A stretch of 64,000 bases of DNA from Bradyrhizobium commune (GTDB lineage Bacteria > Pseudomonadota > Alphaproteobacteria > Rhizobiales > Xanthobacteraceae): contig NZ_CP061379.1 in NCBI RefSeq assembly GCF_015624505.1, positions 248,001 through 312,000 on the forward strand. The letters run 5' to 3'. Positions 25,967 to 36,572 of this stretch are shown here, piece after piece. The notes below the pieces were generated by a model. It searched no databases and was not told the origin of the DNA. It saw only the letters and a program-made list of their open reading frames with translations. Numbering within the stretch: position 1 is the stretch's first letter; each line of letters begins with the position of its first letter. Position numbers and translations under genes: made by a program.

Positions 25967-26250
25967 CGATGCTTCCCCCTGCCCCAAAACGAACCGTCCA
26001 AAAATGACGCAAACCCGGCAATCGCCGGCTTGCCCAGACATTCTTAACCGCGCCTATTAACCGGATGGTTTCCACGCGCCGCCGCCAAGGGCCAGCCAGC
26101 AGGGGGAACAAAGGAAATGTTCGAAACAAAGTAAATGACTTGAAAACAACACTCGCCGGGAAAGATGCGGGAGCGGCCGGGCGCGCCCTGACAAGTGCGT
26201 GAAGGTGTGCACGGCTGTTGTTTTAGGAGGGGCGGCGCGACGCCCGCTCG
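25967..26250. other. Gap upstream of the L,D-transpeptidase, no gene seen
   Basis: I see no gene here. The stretch is less GC-rich in the middle (near 26110-26150) and should hold the promoter of the L,D-transpeptidase. An 18-base run of purines and A-rich sequence is visible near 26110. No known small RNA or riboswitch was recognised. Confidence 0.45.
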
Positions 26251-26382
26251 CGTGTCCCGGACAAGGCGCGGCACGAAGTGACGCGGCGCAGAGCCGGGAC
26301 CCAGTTCTTTGCACGTGGCTGGATGGGCCCCCGCTCTGCAGCGCACCGCTGAAGAAGCGCTGCGCTGCGTTCGGGGCACGAG
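26251..26382. repeat. Palindromic intergenic repeat with CGTGTCCCGG ends
   Basis: The left end is CGTGTCCCGGACAAGGCGC and the right end is near its complement, ending TTCGGGGCACG. Inner arms pair GGCGCAGAGCCGGGACCCA with TGGGCCCCCGCTCTGC. It is a compound hairpin of a type scattered in Bradyrhizobium. It lies just past the stop of acs and may terminate it. Confidence 0.7.
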
Positions 26383-26390
26383 GGCCTGCC

Positions 26391-28337
<1,947 letters not shown>

Positions 28338-28402
28338 GTTTCCCTCCACATACGGTCGGCCGAGCCCAAGCGATGAGGCGAGCCGACTTGATCGTTGAAC
28401 CG

Positions 28403-28432
28403 ATTATGCGTCGGGCTAACCGGACCCGACAA
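28403..28432 (-). promoter_or_regulatory. Predicted sigma-70 promoter of acs
   Basis: On the minus strand TTGTCG (complement of 28427-28432) precedes CATAAT (complement of 28403-28408) with an 18-base spacer. The predicted start is about 55-60 bases before the acs ATG. The match is good but not confirmed. Confidence 0.45.
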
Positions 28433-28737
28433 GGAGCACAAGCTGGACCTTCGGAGAGCGGCCGGCCATGCGGAGGATCAAGCTCTGTGAGCGGGCTGTC
28501 GCAAATCTGAAACAGGCCGGGGCCGGTCTTGGGCTCTTTACCCAAATCTCCGGAATAGGCTGCGCAGAGCGCCCATGCGTCCGTCGACGGTATTTAGAGA
28601 CCGCCCCTCACCGATTCGGGACTCGCAATGCCGTTCGGAACACCCTAAATGGCCAACCCGGGTCCAAAGAGACCCCTTGGAACGAAAATCAGAACAGCGG
28701 CATTGACCGATAACAGACAGGGCTAAGGCTTAAGACT
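28433..28737. other. Gap between acs and topoisomerase IB, no clear gene
   Basis: An 81-codon reading frame at 28468-28713 exists but lacks a ribosome site, a recognisable domain and normal codon bias, so I do not call it a gene. The stretch should hold the promoter of the topoisomerase gene. I saw no repeat or RNA gene. Confidence 0.5.
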
Positions 28738-29907
28738 ATGATGGATCAGCAGAATCTCGGGACGATACGGCCCGCTTCGGCCGATCCTGCTGCCATTGCG
28801 CTGGCCAAGGCCCTCGGACAATGGCCCAAACCGGCCGCTTCCGGCCGCCCGAGCCCGAAAAAGCTGTTCGATTCGACGCCCGCGGCGACCGTCGAGGCCC
28901 TCGCCAGGGAGCTGGGCCTGCGGCTCGGCGACCAGAACGAGCTCACCATTCGCCGCATCAAGCGCGGCAAGGGCTATTCCTTCGTCCGCCCCAACGGCGC
29001 GCATATCCGCGACGCCCGCATCATCCGCCGGCTGCACGCCATGGCGGTGCCCCCGGCCTATCGCGAGGTGCGCTACTCGGCCGATCCGAGCACGCATCTC
29101 CAGGCGGTGGGACGCGATGCGGCGGGCCGGCTGCAATATCGCTATCACGCCGACTGGGAAAAGGTCCGCGAGCACCGCAAGGCGCATCGCCTCGAAAAGC
29201 TCGTCGGCGCGCTGCCGAAAATCCGGCGCAAGGTCTCGGCATTCCTGTCGGGCGACGAGCCGACCCGCGAGTTTGCGCTCTCGGCCGTGATCGAGCTGAT
29301 CGCGCGCACCGCGATCCGTCCCGGCAACGAATCCTATGCCCGCCTCAACGGCACCCGCGGCGCTACCACGATGCTGAAGTCCAACGTCACGCTGGAGGAC
29401 GATTCCTTCGTGCTGACGTTCAAGGCCAAGGGCGGCAAGGCGGTGCGGAAGGAATGCGACGCGGCCAAGCTGGTGCGTGCCATCGGCATCTTGCGCGGCG
29501 TCCCCGGCAAGCGCATGTTCCAGTACCGCGACGCCTACGGCGTCGTGCGCGCCGTCAGCACCACGCAGGTGAATGCATTCCTGCGCGAGATCGCCGGCAT
29601 CAAGATCTCGCTGAAGGATTTTCGTACGCTGATGGCGTCGGCCGTCGTCGTCGAATCGCTGTCGCGGATCACGCCGGCGACCAGCCAGCGGGGCCGCAAG
29701 AAGCAGGTGCTGGACGCAATCCGCGCCGCGGCCGACAAGCTCTCCAACACGCCGGCGATCTGCCGCAAGAGCTACGTTCACGACACCATCGTCACCGCCT
29801 TCGAGGATGGCATCCTCGAACGCTTTGCCGCGACCATGAAGGGTCAGCGCTCGCAGGCGCGGCGCGAGCAGCTTCTGGCGCAGGTGGTCGCGACCGCGGC
29901 GGTGTAA
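28738..29907 (+). CDS. Bacterial DNA topoisomerase IB
   Basis: The 389-residue protein is a poxvirus-type/eukaryotic-type topoisomerase I, which relaxes supercoils through a 3'-phosphotyrosine. Signatures are the N-terminal ITIRRIKRGKGYSFV-like domain (seen here as LTIRRIKRGKGYSFV), the core helix FALSAVIELIARTAIRPGNE, and LKDFRTLMASAVV. The catalytic tyrosine is in CRKSYVHDTIV near residue 345. Such enzymes occur in a minority of bacteria, including many Rhizobiales. It is convergent with the SRPBCC gene, ten bases apart. Confidence 0.92.
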   Translation: MMDQQNLGTIRPASADPAAIALAKALGQWPKPAASGRPSPKKLFDSTPAATVEALARELGLRLGDQNELTIRRIKRGKGYSFVRPNGAHIRDARIIRRLHAMAVPPAYREVRYSADPSTHLQAVGRDAAGRLQYRYHADWEKVREHRKAHRLEKLVGALPKIRRKVSAFLSGDEPTREFALSAVIELIARTAIRPGNESYARLNGTRGATTMLKSNVTLEDDSFVLTFKAKGGKAVRKECDAAKLVRAIGILRGVPGKRMFQYRDAYGVVRAVSTTQVNAFLREIAGIKISLKDFRTLMASAVVVESLSRITPATSQRGRKKQVLDAIRAAADKLSNTPAICRKSYVHDTIVTAFEDGILERFAATMKGQRSQARREQLLAQVVATAAV

Positions 29908-29917
29908 GCCGGCTCCG

Positions 29918-30376
29918 CTACATCTTGCCCTGCGGCTTGCGCGGATCGGGACCGGGGTTTTGCCCTGCGGCCGCCAGGGTCAGCCGTCCCAGATAATGCG
30001 CCCAGCCCTTGTCATGGCTTTCGACCTGCGCCGCATTCGGCAGGCCGCTGTGGGTCATCCGCAACAAGGTGCCGCCGTTCTGCTCGATCAGGTCGATCTC
30101 GATCAGGCTCGATCCCGGCGGGACCTCCTCGCCATTGTCCCAGCCGAAACTGTAGGCGAGACGATGCACCGGAACGACCTCGCGGAACCTTCCGCGGGCG
30201 GTGTTGCCACCTGCGCCGATGCCCTTGACGAGGTAGAGCCCGCCGGCATGAGGCTCGGCGGCGGCCTCGCTGCCCATCCAGTTCAGGATTTTGTCAGGAT
30301 CTGTCAGGAAGGCGAACACCGTGGCGCGCGGGGCCGCAATATGGGTCTCGCGTCGAAGGACGAATTGCTCGGTCAT
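29918..30376 (-). CDS. SRPBCC/AHSA1-domain protein
   Basis: The 152-residue protein is an activator-of-Hsp90-homologue-1-like START-fold protein (SRPBCC superfamily). Typical elements are IAAPRATVFAFLTDPDKILNW near the N-terminus and GTLLRMTHSGLPN with SHDKGWAHYLGRL near the end. Such proteins bind small hydrophobic ligands, and some serve as stress or ArsR-linked genes. Its ligand is unknown. Five tandem 17-base repeats lie directly upstream, between it and the divergent cyclase gene, and could affect its expression. Confidence 0.88.
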   Translation of the reverse strand: MTEQFVLRRETHIAAPRATVFAFLTDPDKILNWMGSEAAAEPHAGGLYLVKGIGAGGNTARGRFREVVPVHRLAYSFGWDNGEEVPPGSSLIEIDLIEQNGGTLLRMTHSGLPNAAQVESHDKGWAHYLGRLTLAAAGQNPGPDPRKPQGKM

Positions 30377-30383
30377 CTTCTCT

Positions 30384-30468
30384 CATCCCAAGTCTTCTGC
30401 CACCCCAAGTCTTCTGCCACCCCAAGCCTGCCGCCATCCCGAGTCTGCCGCCATCCCAAGGCTGAACT
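30384..30468. repeat. Five tandem 17-base repeats
   Basis: Units starting at 30384, 30401, 30418, 30435 and 30452 follow the pattern CAYCCCRAGTCTKCYGC. Units 1 and 2 differ by one base and the others are more diverged. The array fills the divergent gap between the SRPBCC and cyclase genes, so copy number could vary between strains. It has no spacers and is not a CRISPR. Confidence 0.85.
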
Positions 30469-30508
30469 GGCAGATGGCGGCGCCGAGACGGCCCGTCAAG
30501 GATAGGCC

Positions 30509-31624
30509 GTGACAAAGCCGGCTCGTCTTGGCCATCATCGGGCCATGCAGCTCACACCGACGCTCGCCTGGCTTGTCGATGCCGCCTCCGATGTCGCGGG
30601 GGCCGACCGCCTGCTTGCGGAACTTGGCGCGCGTCTGCTCGCCGATGACGTGCCGCTTTCGGCCGGCGCGCTGACGCTGGAAGTGCCCGATCCCCTGATC
30701 GCACGGCGGACCTGGCTGTGGCGCGCGGATGGCGACCAGGTCATCGAAGCACTTGGCTTCGCACCCGCCGGACTTTCACCTGGTCCGCCCCGCGACGCCG
30801 GCCGCCGCTGGCTCAAGGATTTCCCCGGCGGCGAGGTGCACGACGACGTCGTGGGGCAGCCCGACGGGCCCGTGCTCGGCTGGATCGGGCCGCGACCGTT
30901 CACGGCATCGGAGATCGAGCAATTGCGGCAGGCGGCGCGCTTTGCCGCGACGCCGCTCGCATTGCTCGCGGCGCGCGCCACCTTGCGGGCGGCGCTCGAA
31001 GTCTATCTCGGCAAGCGCAGCGCCGAGCGGGTGCTGGCCGCGCCGTTGCGGCGCGACCTCGGCGAGACCATTCAGGCCGCGCTGCTCTATGCCGATCTGC
31101 GCGGCTTCACCACCTTGTCGGAAACCATGCCACCTGCGGGCGTCATCGCGGCGCTCGACGCCTGGTTCGATCGCATCGCGGGCGCCGTTCACGCCTTCGG
31201 TGGCGAGGTGCTGAAATTCATCGGCGACGGCGTGTTCGCGATCTTTCCGGTCATCGACGCCTCGCCGCGTCGCGCCTGCGATTCAGCTCTGCGCGCAGCA
31301 GCTGCGGCGCGGGCCGGCATGGCTCATCTCAACGAGGAGCGCCGCGCTCAAGGCCTGCCACCACTGTCGTTCGGCGCGGCGCTTCATCTCGGCGAGATGT
31401 TGTGGGGCAATATCGGTGCCGCCAATCGGCTGGACTTCACCGCGATCGGTCCCGCCGTCAATCTTGCCAGCCGGCTCGAGGGCCTGTGCAAGCCGCTCGA
31501 CAAGACCGTGCTGGTGTCGGGAGCGCTCGCCGCGACGACGGACACGCCACTGGTTTCGCTTGGGATGCACCGGCTGCGCGGCATTGCCTCGCCGTGTGAG
31601 GTGTTTGCGTTGCCGGAAAGTTGA
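30509..31624 (+). CDS. Class III adenylate/guanylate cyclase
   Basis: The protein has an N-terminal sensory-like region (residues about 15-165) and a C-terminal class III cyclase domain. Metal-binding aspartates are in LLYADLRGFTTLSE and LKFIGDGVFAIF, and the transition-state Asn and Arg are in AIGPAVNLASRLEGL. The lysine of EVLKFIGDG and the Asp of RLDFTAIG suit ATP as substrate. The GTG at 30509 has AAGGA six bases upstream; an ATG at 30545 gives 359 residues. The product, cAMP, would act through regulators not in this window. Confidence 0.9.
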   Translation: MTKPARLGHHRAMQLTPTLAWLVDAASDVAGADRLLAELGARLLADDVPLSAGALTLEVPDPLIARRTWLWRADGDQVIEALGFAPAGLSPGPPRDAGRRWLKDFPGGEVHDDVVGQPDGPVLGWIGPRPFTASEIEQLRQAARFAATPLALLAARATLRAALEVYLGKRSAERVLAAPLRRDLGETIQAALLYADLRGFTTLSETMPPAGVIAALDAWFDRIAGAVHAFGGEVLKFIGDGVFAIFPVIDASPRRACDSALRAAAAARAGMAHLNEERRAQGLPPLSFGAALHLGEMLWGNIGAANRLDFTAIGPAVNLASRLEGLCKPLDKTVLVSGALAATTDTPLVSLGMHRLRGIASPCEVFALPES

Positions 31625-31635
31625 AGAAGCAGTTC

Positions 31636-31733
31636 GTAGGGTGGGCAAAGGCGTGCACTTCGCGCGCCGTGCCCACCATCTCACGACGAGCATCGTCTTG
31701 ATTGGTGGGCACGCTGCGCTTTGCCCACCCTAC
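31636..31733. repeat. Palindromic repeat with GTAGGGTGGGCAAAG ends
   Basis: GTAGGGTGGGCAAAG (31636-31650) and its exact complement (31719-31733) flank inner arms GCCGTGCCCACC and GGTGGGCACGC. A second, diverged copy lies at 62337-62424. It fills the gap between convergent cyclase and EVE-domain genes. Confidence 0.8.
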
Positions 31734-31746
31734 AATTCGTGGCTGG

Positions 31747-32160
31747 CTACATCCCGCCCATCTTGCAGACGAGCTTCCACTCCTCCGCCGTCACCGGCTG
31801 CACCGACAGGCGCGAATATTTCACCAGCGCCATCTCGGCGAGCTTCTTCTCGGCCTTGACCGCAGCCATCGTCACCGGCGTCTTCAAGGGCTTGTCGGCC
31901 TTGATGTCGACGCAGACGAATTTTCCGGTCTTGTCGGTCGGATCCGGATACGCTTCCTTGATCACTTCCGCGATGCCGACGATCTCCTTGCCCTCGTTGG
32001 AATGATAGAAGAACGCCTTGTCGCCCTTCTTCATGTTCACGAGGTTCTGGCGCGCAGTGAAATTGCGCACGCCGGTCCAGGCCTCGCCCTTGGCGCCCTT
32101 CTCGACCTGCTGGTCCCAGGACCACACCGACGGTTCGGATTTCACCAGCCAGTAGTTCAT
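31747..32160 (-). CDS. EVE-domain protein
   Basis: The 137-residue protein is a single EVE domain, a PUA-like fold that in relatives recognises modified bases in nucleic acids. The N-terminal MNYWLVKSEPSVWSWDQQ and the core GDKAFFYHSNEGKEIVGIAEV are typical. The ATG at 32160 gives the normal family start; a longer in-frame reading from 32208 crosses repeat sequence. It is last of the tsaD-gpsA-EVE run but separated from gpsA by a repeat, so it may be transcribed alone. Confidence 0.92.
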   Translation of the reverse strand: MNYWLVKSEPSVWSWDQQVEKGAKGEAWTGVRNFTARQNLVNMKKGDKAFFYHSNEGKEIVGIAEVIKEAYPDPTDKTGKFVCVDIKADKPLKTPVTMAAVKAEKKLAEMALVKYSRLSVQPVTAEEWKLVCKMGGM

Positions 32161-32175
32161 CGCGCGCCCTATCCG

Positions 32176-32266
32176 TTCGTCATGGCCGGGCCTGTCCCGG
32201 CCATCCACGTTCTGCCATCAGTTCAATATCAAGACGTGGATGCCTGCGACAAGCGCGGGCATGACG
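32176..32266. repeat. Palindromic repeat with CGTCATGGCCGGGC ends
   Basis: The left end CGTCATGGCCGGGCCTGTCC pairs with the right end GCGACAAGCGCGGGCATGACG, and ATCCACGT pairs with ACGTGGAT inside. This class is widespread in Bradyrhizobium intergenic space. It separates gpsA from the EVE-domain gene. Confidence 0.8.
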
Positions 32267-32274
32267 AGAAGATG

Positions 32275-33255
32275 TCATTCCTCTGCCTTGAAGGGCCGCG
32301 TCAGAAGCCCCGAGATCGCGGCGTCGATCGTGCTTCGGCCGCTCAGGATCGAAGCGACCGCTTCCGATACCGGCATCTCGATGCTCTGCGAAGCGGCGAG
32401 CTCGATCAGCACCGGCGCGGTGAACTCGCCTTCGGCAAGTTTGCCGGCCGGCGGCTGCTCGCCGCGACCGAGGGCGAGTCCGAGCGCAAAATTGCGCGAC
32501 TGCGGGCTCGCGCAGGTCAGGATCAGATCGCCGAGGCCGGACAGGCCGGTGAGCGTTTCGCCGCGCGCGCCGAGCGCGCGGCCGAGGCGCGTCAGCTCGG
32601 CAAAGCCGCGGGTGGTGAGCGCGGCCTGTGCCGAGGCGCCGAGCTTGCGCCCGACCGCGATGCCGACCGCGATCGCCAGCACGTTCTTGGCCGCGCCGCC
32701 GATCTCGACGCCGCGGATATCGGTGGAGTGATAGGGCCGGAAGGTCGGCGAGCCCAGCGCCTGCACCAGCTGGCTCGCCAGCGCGTCGTCCTTTGCCGCC
32801 AGCGTGACCGCTGTCGGCTGGCCGCGCGCGACGTCATCGGCAAAGCTCGGCCCTGACAGGATCGCCGGCTGCGCGTGCGGCGCGGCCTCGGCGATCACAT
32901 CGGTCATGAATTTGTGCGTGCCGTGCTCGATGCCCTTGGCGCAGGCGATGACGGGCACTGGCTTTGTGATGTGCGAGGCCAGCATATTGACCGCGCCGCG
33001 CAGATGCTGCGCCGGCGTCGCAATCAGCAGCATGTCCGCGCGCGCGGCAAGTGCGAGCTCGCTGGTCACGACAATCTCCGGCGCCAGCTGTACGCCGGGC
33101 AGCCGCGGATTATCGCGGGAGGAAGCGATCCGTGCAGCATGCTCGGCGTTGCGCGCCCACAGCGTCACTTCGCGCCCGGCGCGCGCCGCCACCGTCGCCA
33201 GCGCCGTGCCCCAGGCACCGGCGCCGATCACCGCAACGGATTGAAACGCGGTCAT
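32275..33255 (-). CDS. gpsA: Glycerol-3-phosphate dehydrogenase [NAD(P)+]
   Basis: GpsA reduces dihydroxyacetone phosphate to sn-glycerol-3-phosphate, the backbone for phospholipids. The 326-residue protein begins with [14 protein letters not shown] (NAD binding) and has the catalytic-lysine segment [22 protein letters not shown] (here [16 protein letters not shown]) and [19 protein letters not shown]. The ATG at 33255 lies two bases after the tsaD stop region (33258), so the two form one operon, as in many alphaproteobacteria. Confidence 0.95.
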   Translation of the reverse strand: MTAFQSVAVIGAGAWGTALATVAARAGREVTLWARNAEHAARIASSRDNPRLPGVQLAPEIVVTSELALAARADMLLIATPAQHLRGAVNMLASHITKPVPVIACAKGIEHGTHKFMTDVIAEAAPHAQPAILSGPSFADDVARGQPTAVTLAAKDDALASQLVQALGSPTFRPYHSTDIRGVEIGGAAKNVLAIAVGIAVGRKLGASAQAALTTRGFAELTRLGRALGARGETLTGLSGLGDLILTCASPQSRNFALGLALGRGEQPPAGKLAEGEFTAPVLIELAASQSIEMPVSEAVASILSGRSTIDAAISGLLTRPFKAEE

Positions 33256-33257
33256 CG

Positions 33258-34331
33258 CTAAAATCCCGCCCGCGTGTTGCCGTAGCCCGCCGGCGCCGTG
33301 GCGTTGGCGTCGAGCAGCCAGCGCGCGCGGGGCTGGGCTTCCATCGTGTCGGTCAGGCCGAGCGCGAGGCGTTCGGCTCCGGCCCATGCGATCATCGCGC
33401 CATTGTCCGTGCAGAGCGACGGCGGCGGCATGATCAGTTGCGTCCCGGCTTGCCGCGCCACGTCATGCAACGCACCGCGAATCGCCTGGTTGGCGGCGAC
33501 GCCGCCAGCCGCGACCAGCGCCTGGGGCGCGCCGAACTGCTCGCCGAAAAGCTTCAGACCAACGCTCAGCCGGTCGGCCGTCGAATCCATGACGGCGGCC
33601 TGAAAGCTCGCGCAGAGATCGCTGATGTCTTGCGGCGTGATTTCGAGGAGCCGGCTGGCTTCATTTCGCACCGCCGTCTTCAATCCGGAAAGGGAAAAGT
33701 TGGCGTCGGGGCGCCCCTGCATCGGTCGCGGGAAGGCAAAGCGCGCGGCATCGCCGTCGGCCGCGGCGCGCTCGACTTGCGGGCCGCCGGGATAGGGCAG
33801 GCCCAGCATCTTCGCGACCTTGTCGAAGGCCTCGCCGATCGCGTCGTCGACGGTGGTGCCGAGCCGCACATATTGGCCGACGCCGGTGACCGCGACGATC
33901 TGGGTATGGCCGCCGGAGGCGAGGAACAGGCAGTACGGAAATTCGATGCCGTCGGTGAGACGCGGCGTCAACGCATGCGCCTCGAGATGATTGACCGCCA
34001 CCAGCGGCGTGTCATGCACCATCGCGATCGCCTTCGCGGTGGTCAGCCCGACGATGACGCCGCCGATCAAGCCCGGCCCCGCGGCCGCCGCGACTCCATT
34101 GAGCTCGGCAAAGCCGACGCCGGCCTCGTGCATGGCGCGGTCGACGATGCCGTCGAGCAGGTCGACATGGGCGCGTGCGGCGATCTCCGGCACCACGCCG
34201 CCGAAACGGGCATGCTCCTCGATTTGCGACCGCACGATATTGGACAGGATCCTGCCGCGTCCGTCAGGCGCGCGTTCGATCACCGCCGCGGCGGTCTCGT
34301 CGCAGGTGGTTTCGATGCCGAGTACCAGCAT
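33258..34331 (-). CDS. tsaD: tRNA t6A synthesis protein TsaD
   Basis: TsaD transfers threonylcarbamoyl to A37 of tRNAs reading ANN codons. The 357-residue protein has the ASKHA fold with [17 protein letters not shown] at the start, the metal-binding [11 protein letters not shown] histidines, and [12 protein letters not shown] and [19 protein letters not shown] motifs. The ATG at 34331 is favoured; a TTG at 34349 would add six residues. It is co-transcribed with gpsA and divergent from hemD. Confidence 0.95.
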   Translation of the reverse strand: MLVLGIETTCDETAAAVIERAPDGRGRILSNIVRSQIEEHARFGGVVPEIAARAHVDLLDGIVDRAMHEAGVGFAELNGVAAAAGPGLIGGVIVGLTTAKAIAMVHDTPLVAVNHLEAHALTPRLTDGIEFPYCLFLASGGHTQIVAVTGVGQYVRLGTTVDDAIGEAFDKVAKMLGLPYPGGPQVERAAADGDAARFAFPRPMQGRPDANFSLSGLKTAVRNEASRLLEITPQDISDLCASFQAAVMDSTADRLSVGLKLFGEQFGAPQALVAAGGVAANQAIRGALHDVARQAGTQLIMPPPSLCTDNGAMIAWAGAERLALGLTDTMEAQPRARWLLDANATAPAGYGNTRAGF

Positions 34332-34483
34332 TGGCGAATTGTTATCCAATTTGCGCCCTTGCGCTCATCCGGAAAGCAGAGTTCTGGTACGTCCGGTAGC
34401 ATTCCGGGGTCGCCTAGCGCAATTGCCGTGCGCAAATCGTCCTCGCGAAAGCGCTAATGCCTCGCGGTCTGGGAACACGAGCG

Positions 34484-35230
34484 ATGTCCATTCTTGTCAC
34501 ACGGCCGCATCCCGACAATGAGGCGACGGCGGAAGCTTTGCGCGCGCGGGGACTTGTGCCGCTGCTTGCGCCGGTGCTCAAGTTCGAGCCGGTGGCCTTC
34601 CATGACGAGAGCGAGGCCGGCTATGGCGCCATCATCGTCACATCGGCCAACGCGATCCGTGCCGTCGCGCCGCTGCTCGCCGACCTCGATCTTTTGAAGC
34701 TGCCGCTGTTTGCGGTCGGCGAGCATACTGCCGATGCTGCGCGCGATGCCGGCTTTGCCGAGGTCATCGTTGCCGGCGGCGACGCCGCCTCCCTGCGCGA
34801 CAAGGTGATGGAGGGCGCCCGCGACAGATTGGTGAAAAAGAAAAGCACGCTGCTTTATCTCGCGGGCGCGGATCTGTCGCGCGATCTCGGCGGCGAGCTT
34901 GGCGCCGAAGGCTTCAGCGTGGTGACGCAGACGACCTATCGCATGGCGCCGGTCAAGCACCTGCCGCGCGAGGTCTGTGAGGGCTTTGCCGCCCACGGCA
35001 TACGGGCGGTGCTGCATTACTCCCGGCGCAGCGCGCGGGCCTTTCTGGAGGCGGCGCGGGACGAAGGCGTCGAGATCTCGGCGCTGGCGATCCCACAATG
35101 CTGTCTGTCCGAGACGGTTGCCGGCGTGCTGCGCGAGGCCGGCGCTGCCCAGGTCGCGGTTGCCGCCACGCCGGACGAAAATGCCTTGTTCGAGACCTTG
35201 GAGCGTGCTTTGCGGACCCGTTTGGCGTAA
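34484..35230 (+). CDS. hemD: Uroporphyrinogen-III synthase
   Basis: HemD cyclises hydroxymethylbilane to uroporphyrinogen III in haem and corrin synthesis. The 248-residue protein shows the two-domain fold: SILVTRPHPDNEATAEAL and VTSANAIRAV in the first half, and LYLAGADLSRDL with LHYSRRSARAFLEAA later. The ATG at 34484 is the natural start; an in-frame ATG at 34457 adds MPRGLGTRA. The gene leads a run of mitofilin and hemY. hemC, which usually precedes hemD in this position, is not between it and tsaD. Confidence 0.88.
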   Translation: MSILVTRPHPDNEATAEALRARGLVPLLAPVLKFEPVAFHDESEAGYGAIIVTSANAIRAVAPLLADLDLLKLPLFAVGEHTADAARDAGFAEVIVAGGDAASLRDKVMEGARDRLVKKKSTLLYLAGADLSRDLGGELGAEGFSVVTQTTYRMAPVKHLPREVCEGFAAHGIRAVLHYSRRSARAFLEAARDEGVEISALAIPQCCLSETVAGVLREAGAAQVAVAATPDENALFETLERALRTRLA

Positions 35231-35307
35231 GAGGACGTGCCGAATCCGACCAGATCGGGTCCGTCCAAGGGCCTGCGCAAGTTACGAAAGTGTGAGGAAC
35301 CGTCACG

Positions 35308-36537
35308 ATGGCCGACGACAAGCCGGAAGACGCAGGATTGGCCCCCGAGCTCGGCCGCGCCAAGCGCACCCCGCCCACCATCGACCTCGAGGCGACCGAA
35401 GTCTCCACCCAGCCGCAGGAGACGGCCGGCGCGCCGGAGGCCCAGCCTGCGGCCGAGCAGGCCAATGCCGAAGAAGCCAGAGTTGAGGAAGCCAAGGCTG
35501 AGGAAGCCAAGGTCGAGCCGGAGCATGTCGAGGCGCAAGCCGCCGCGGCGGCCGCCGCCGTATCGCCCTGGGTCGTTGCACCGTTTTCCGGCGCCGTCGC
35601 AGCAGCGGTCGTGATCGGGGTCGGCTGGATGCTGGGCTGGCCCGCGGTGCAGGCGCCACCGGCGCCGCCGCAAGTGACGAGCGCGACCGTCGACGCGCTA
35701 GGCGGACGCGTCGCCGCGGTCGAAGCCAAGGCCGGCAAGCCTGTCGCCGATCCGGCGATAGTGGCGCGGCTCGATGCGTTGGAGAAATCTGCCAGCACCC
35801 TGCGCAGCGACATCGCCAGTCTGCGCGCACAGTCCGACAAGACCGCGAGCGCCTTGAACGACTCGAAATCTGCGCCGCGCGACGCAGCCGCATCGTCCGA
35901 CATTGCCGCGCTCAGCGACCGCATCGCCCAGCTCGAGCGCGCCAGCACGACCGCCCGCGCCGAGCTCGCGCAGCAGGGCGAGAAGATCGCCGATGCCAAG
36001 GTGATGGACGACAAGCCGTTGCGCTATGTGGTTGCCGCCACTTTGCTCGACGTTGCCGTGCGCCATAACGATCCCTATCAAGCGCAGCTCGTCGCCGCGC
36101 GGCAGCTTGCGGCCAAGCCTGACGCGTCGAAGCTGCTTGAACCGCTCGATCTGTTCGCGTCCACCGGCATCCCGACGCCGGTCGCGCTCAGTCGTGAGCT
36201 TCTCAACATCGTACCGAAATTATCGCCACCGGCGGACACGCAGACCGGTGGGAACAGCATCGTCGAGCGGCTTCAGGCCGGGGCCTCGAAGCTTGTCCGC
36301 ATCGAGCGCACCGACGGGGTCGGCAACGACCGCGGCGCCATCGTCGCGCGGGTCACGGCTGCGGCGTTGCGCAACGATTTCGTGGAGGCGCGGCGCGAGC
36401 TGAAGATGCTGCCGGAGGCCGATCGCGTGCCCGCAAAGGCCTGGCTCGACAAGGCCGATGCCCGCGATGCCGCGCTCGCGGCCTCCCGCAAATTCGCCGA
36501 TGACGCCATGGCCGGTCTCGCCAAGCCTGCTCAATAA
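35308..36537 (+). CDS. Mitofilin-family inner-membrane protein
   Basis: The 409-residue protein matches alphaproteobacterial mitofilin (Mic60-like). An acidic, Ala/Glu-rich cytoplasmic N-terminus (residues 1-85) is followed by one membrane helix near residues 90-110, a periplasmic coiled coil (about 125-235) and a C-terminal mitofilin domain. In these bacteria and mitochondria such proteins shape inner-membrane invaginations. It sits between hemD and hemY, the conserved neighbourhood of the family, 77 bases after hemD. Confidence 0.87.
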   Translation: MADDKPEDAGLAPELGRAKRTPPTIDLEATEVSTQPQETAGAPEAQPAAEQANAEEARVEEAKAEEAKVEPEHVEAQAAAAAAAVSPWVVAPFSGAVAAAVVIGVGWMLGWPAVQAPPAPPQVTSATVDALGGRVAAVEAKAGKPVADPAIVARLDALEKSASTLRSDIASLRAQSDKTASALNDSKSAPRDAAASSDIAALSDRIAQLERASTTARAELAQQGEKIADAKVMDDKPLRYVVAATLLDVAVRHNDPYQAQLVAARQLAAKPDASKLLEPLDLFASTGIPTPVALSRELLNIVPKLSPPADTQTGGNSIVERLQAGASKLVRIERTDGVGNDRGAIVARVTAAALRNDFVEARRELKMLPEADRVPAKAWLDKADARDAALAASRKFADDAMAGLAKPAQ

Positions 36538-36572
36538 GATTCGCGCAACAATCTGCGCGTATAGGGATCGCC

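Noticed and set aside
28468..28713. Small open frame between acs and topoisomerase IB
   Set aside because: No ribosome site, no recognisable domain and no codon-bias support.
30384..30468. Possible CRISPR array
   Set aside because: Units are 17 bases, directly adjoining, with no spacers and no cas genes nearby.
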